Shown here in pieces: positions 12,683 through 12,972 of a stretch of DNA of 12,972 nt. Below the pieces are notes generated by a model. The model worked only from the letters and a program-made list of their open reading frames with translations. It was not told where the DNA came from and made no database searches. This DNA is from Candidatus Yanofskybacteria bacterium RIFCSPHIGHO2_01_FULL_44_22. GTDB taxonomy: Bacteria > Patescibacteriota > Minisyncoccia > 2-02-FULL-40-12 > GWA2-44-9. Position 1 is the stretch's first letter, and every line of letters begins with the position of its first letter. The position numbers and the translations under genes are program-made. The stretch spans positions 1 to 12,972 of the forward strand of contig MGJJ01000003.1 of assembly GCA_001794205.1 (NCBI GenBank). The letters run 5' to 3'.

Positions 12683-12722
12683 CAATTAACAATTAACAAT
12701 TAACAATTAACAATTAACAATT
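12681..12722. repeat. 7-bp tandem repeat (AACAATT, 6 copies)
   Basis: Six perfect head-to-tail copies of AACAATT, 42 bp, in the 107-bp gap between def and the small ORF. The array is AT-only apart from one C per unit. It is non-coding and has no spacers. Confidence 0.95.
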
Positions 12723-12734
12723 AATTTTATTTTA

Positions 12735-12972
12735 TCACTTTTTGTCTTTTATCACAATACCGTTCAGATGGTCGGTTTCGTGCTGTAAAACTCTTGCCAA
12801 AAATCCCCGCGCTTTGAATTTTATTTTATTTCCGTTTTCATCCAAGGCTTTGATTTGTATTTTTTTTGAACGGCTAATGGAAGCGTAATATTCGGGAATG
12901 GAAAGACAGCCCTCTTCCAATTCATCGCATTCGCGGGAGCGGCTGGTGATTTCCGGATTTATGAAAGCGTCG
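12735..12972 (-). CDS. def: Peptide deformylase (partial, N-terminus beyond right edge)
   Basis: Metal-dependent amidase that removes the formyl group from nascent proteins. The visible C-terminal 78 residues begin in DAFINPEITSRSRE and carry motif 2, EEGCLSIP (metal-ligand Cys), and motif 3, QHETDHLNG (HExxH type; two His ligands and the catalytic Glu). The usual family length is 150-190, so roughly the first half is missing. A TTG at 12920 is internal (Leu in DELEEGCL), not a start. The gene is first in the visible def - small ORF - fmt - M64-like peptidase series and is functionally paired with fmt. Motif 1 (GxGLAAxQ) would lie beyond the window. Confidence 0.94.
   Translation of the reverse strand, partial: DAFINPEITSRSRECDELEEGCLSIPEYYASISRSKKIQIKALDENGNKIKFKARGFLARVLQHETDHLNGIVIKDKK

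Noticed and set aside
12681..12722. CRISPR-like array.
   Set aside because: The 7-bp units are contiguous with no spacers, and no cas gene is present; it is a simple tandem repeat.
12735..12920. A 61-codon peptide deformylase starting at TTG 12920.
   Set aside because: The frame continues upstream to the window edge with conserved INPEI sequence; the TTG codes for an internal Leu.

Overview
The window looks like a chromosomal segment of a small-genome bacterium of the Patescibacteria (Candidate Phyla Radiation), probably Parcubacteria-like. This is inferred from gene content and style: a shortened HrcA, a truncated DnaJ, an EF-P whose modification loop reads MQQRRP, a short peptide inserted in frame in DnaK, many short palindromic or heptameric repeats, and genes packed almost end to end. 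TGA is used as a stop by hrcA, dnaJ and the 6624-7163 gene, so the code is standard and not the TGA=Gly code of Gracilibacteria/Absconditabacteria. No rRNA, tRNA or CRISPR array was seen, and no gene-free stretch exceeds about 120 bases.

Layout. (1) 1-849, minus strand: the first two thirds of an Nramp-superfamily metal transporter, cut by the left edge. (2) 907-1678: a REP-associated tyrosine transposase (RAYT) gene between two near-identical palindromes, a self-contained REP/RAYT-type unit. (3) 1693-7163, plus strand: a heat-shock operon with a CIRCE operator, then hrcA-grpE-dnaK-(membrane protein)-dnaJ-(membrane protein). The two membrane proteins are unassigned; they are the least explained part of an otherwise standard chaperone operon. 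(4) 7172-9375, minus strand: efp, then an ABC-3 family metal permease and its ATPase (Zn/Mn/Fe type), with no substrate-binding protein beside them. (5) 9493-10311, plus strand: a secreted protein with three tandem repeats of about 53 residues, behind a perfect sigma70-type promoter. (6) 10347-12972, minus strand: transcribed as def - small charged ORF - fmt - secreted M64-like zinc peptidase. Def and Fmt form the N-formyl-methionine cycle.

Two genome-level themes stand out. First, promoters: for four genes at the head of a transcription unit, a -10 box ends exactly 6 nt before the ATG (a fifth, efp, has 9 nt), which predicts leaderless mRNAs. The only clear Shine-Dalgarno belongs to an operon-internal gene, the M64-like peptidase. 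Second, repeats inside genes: dnaK carries a 24-bp in-frame insertion (PSAGSGQA), and fmt carries both a 25-bp palindrome and a 7-bp tandem repeat beside a perfect hairpin. More repeats lie between grpE and dnaK, before the ABC permease, and between def and the small ORF.
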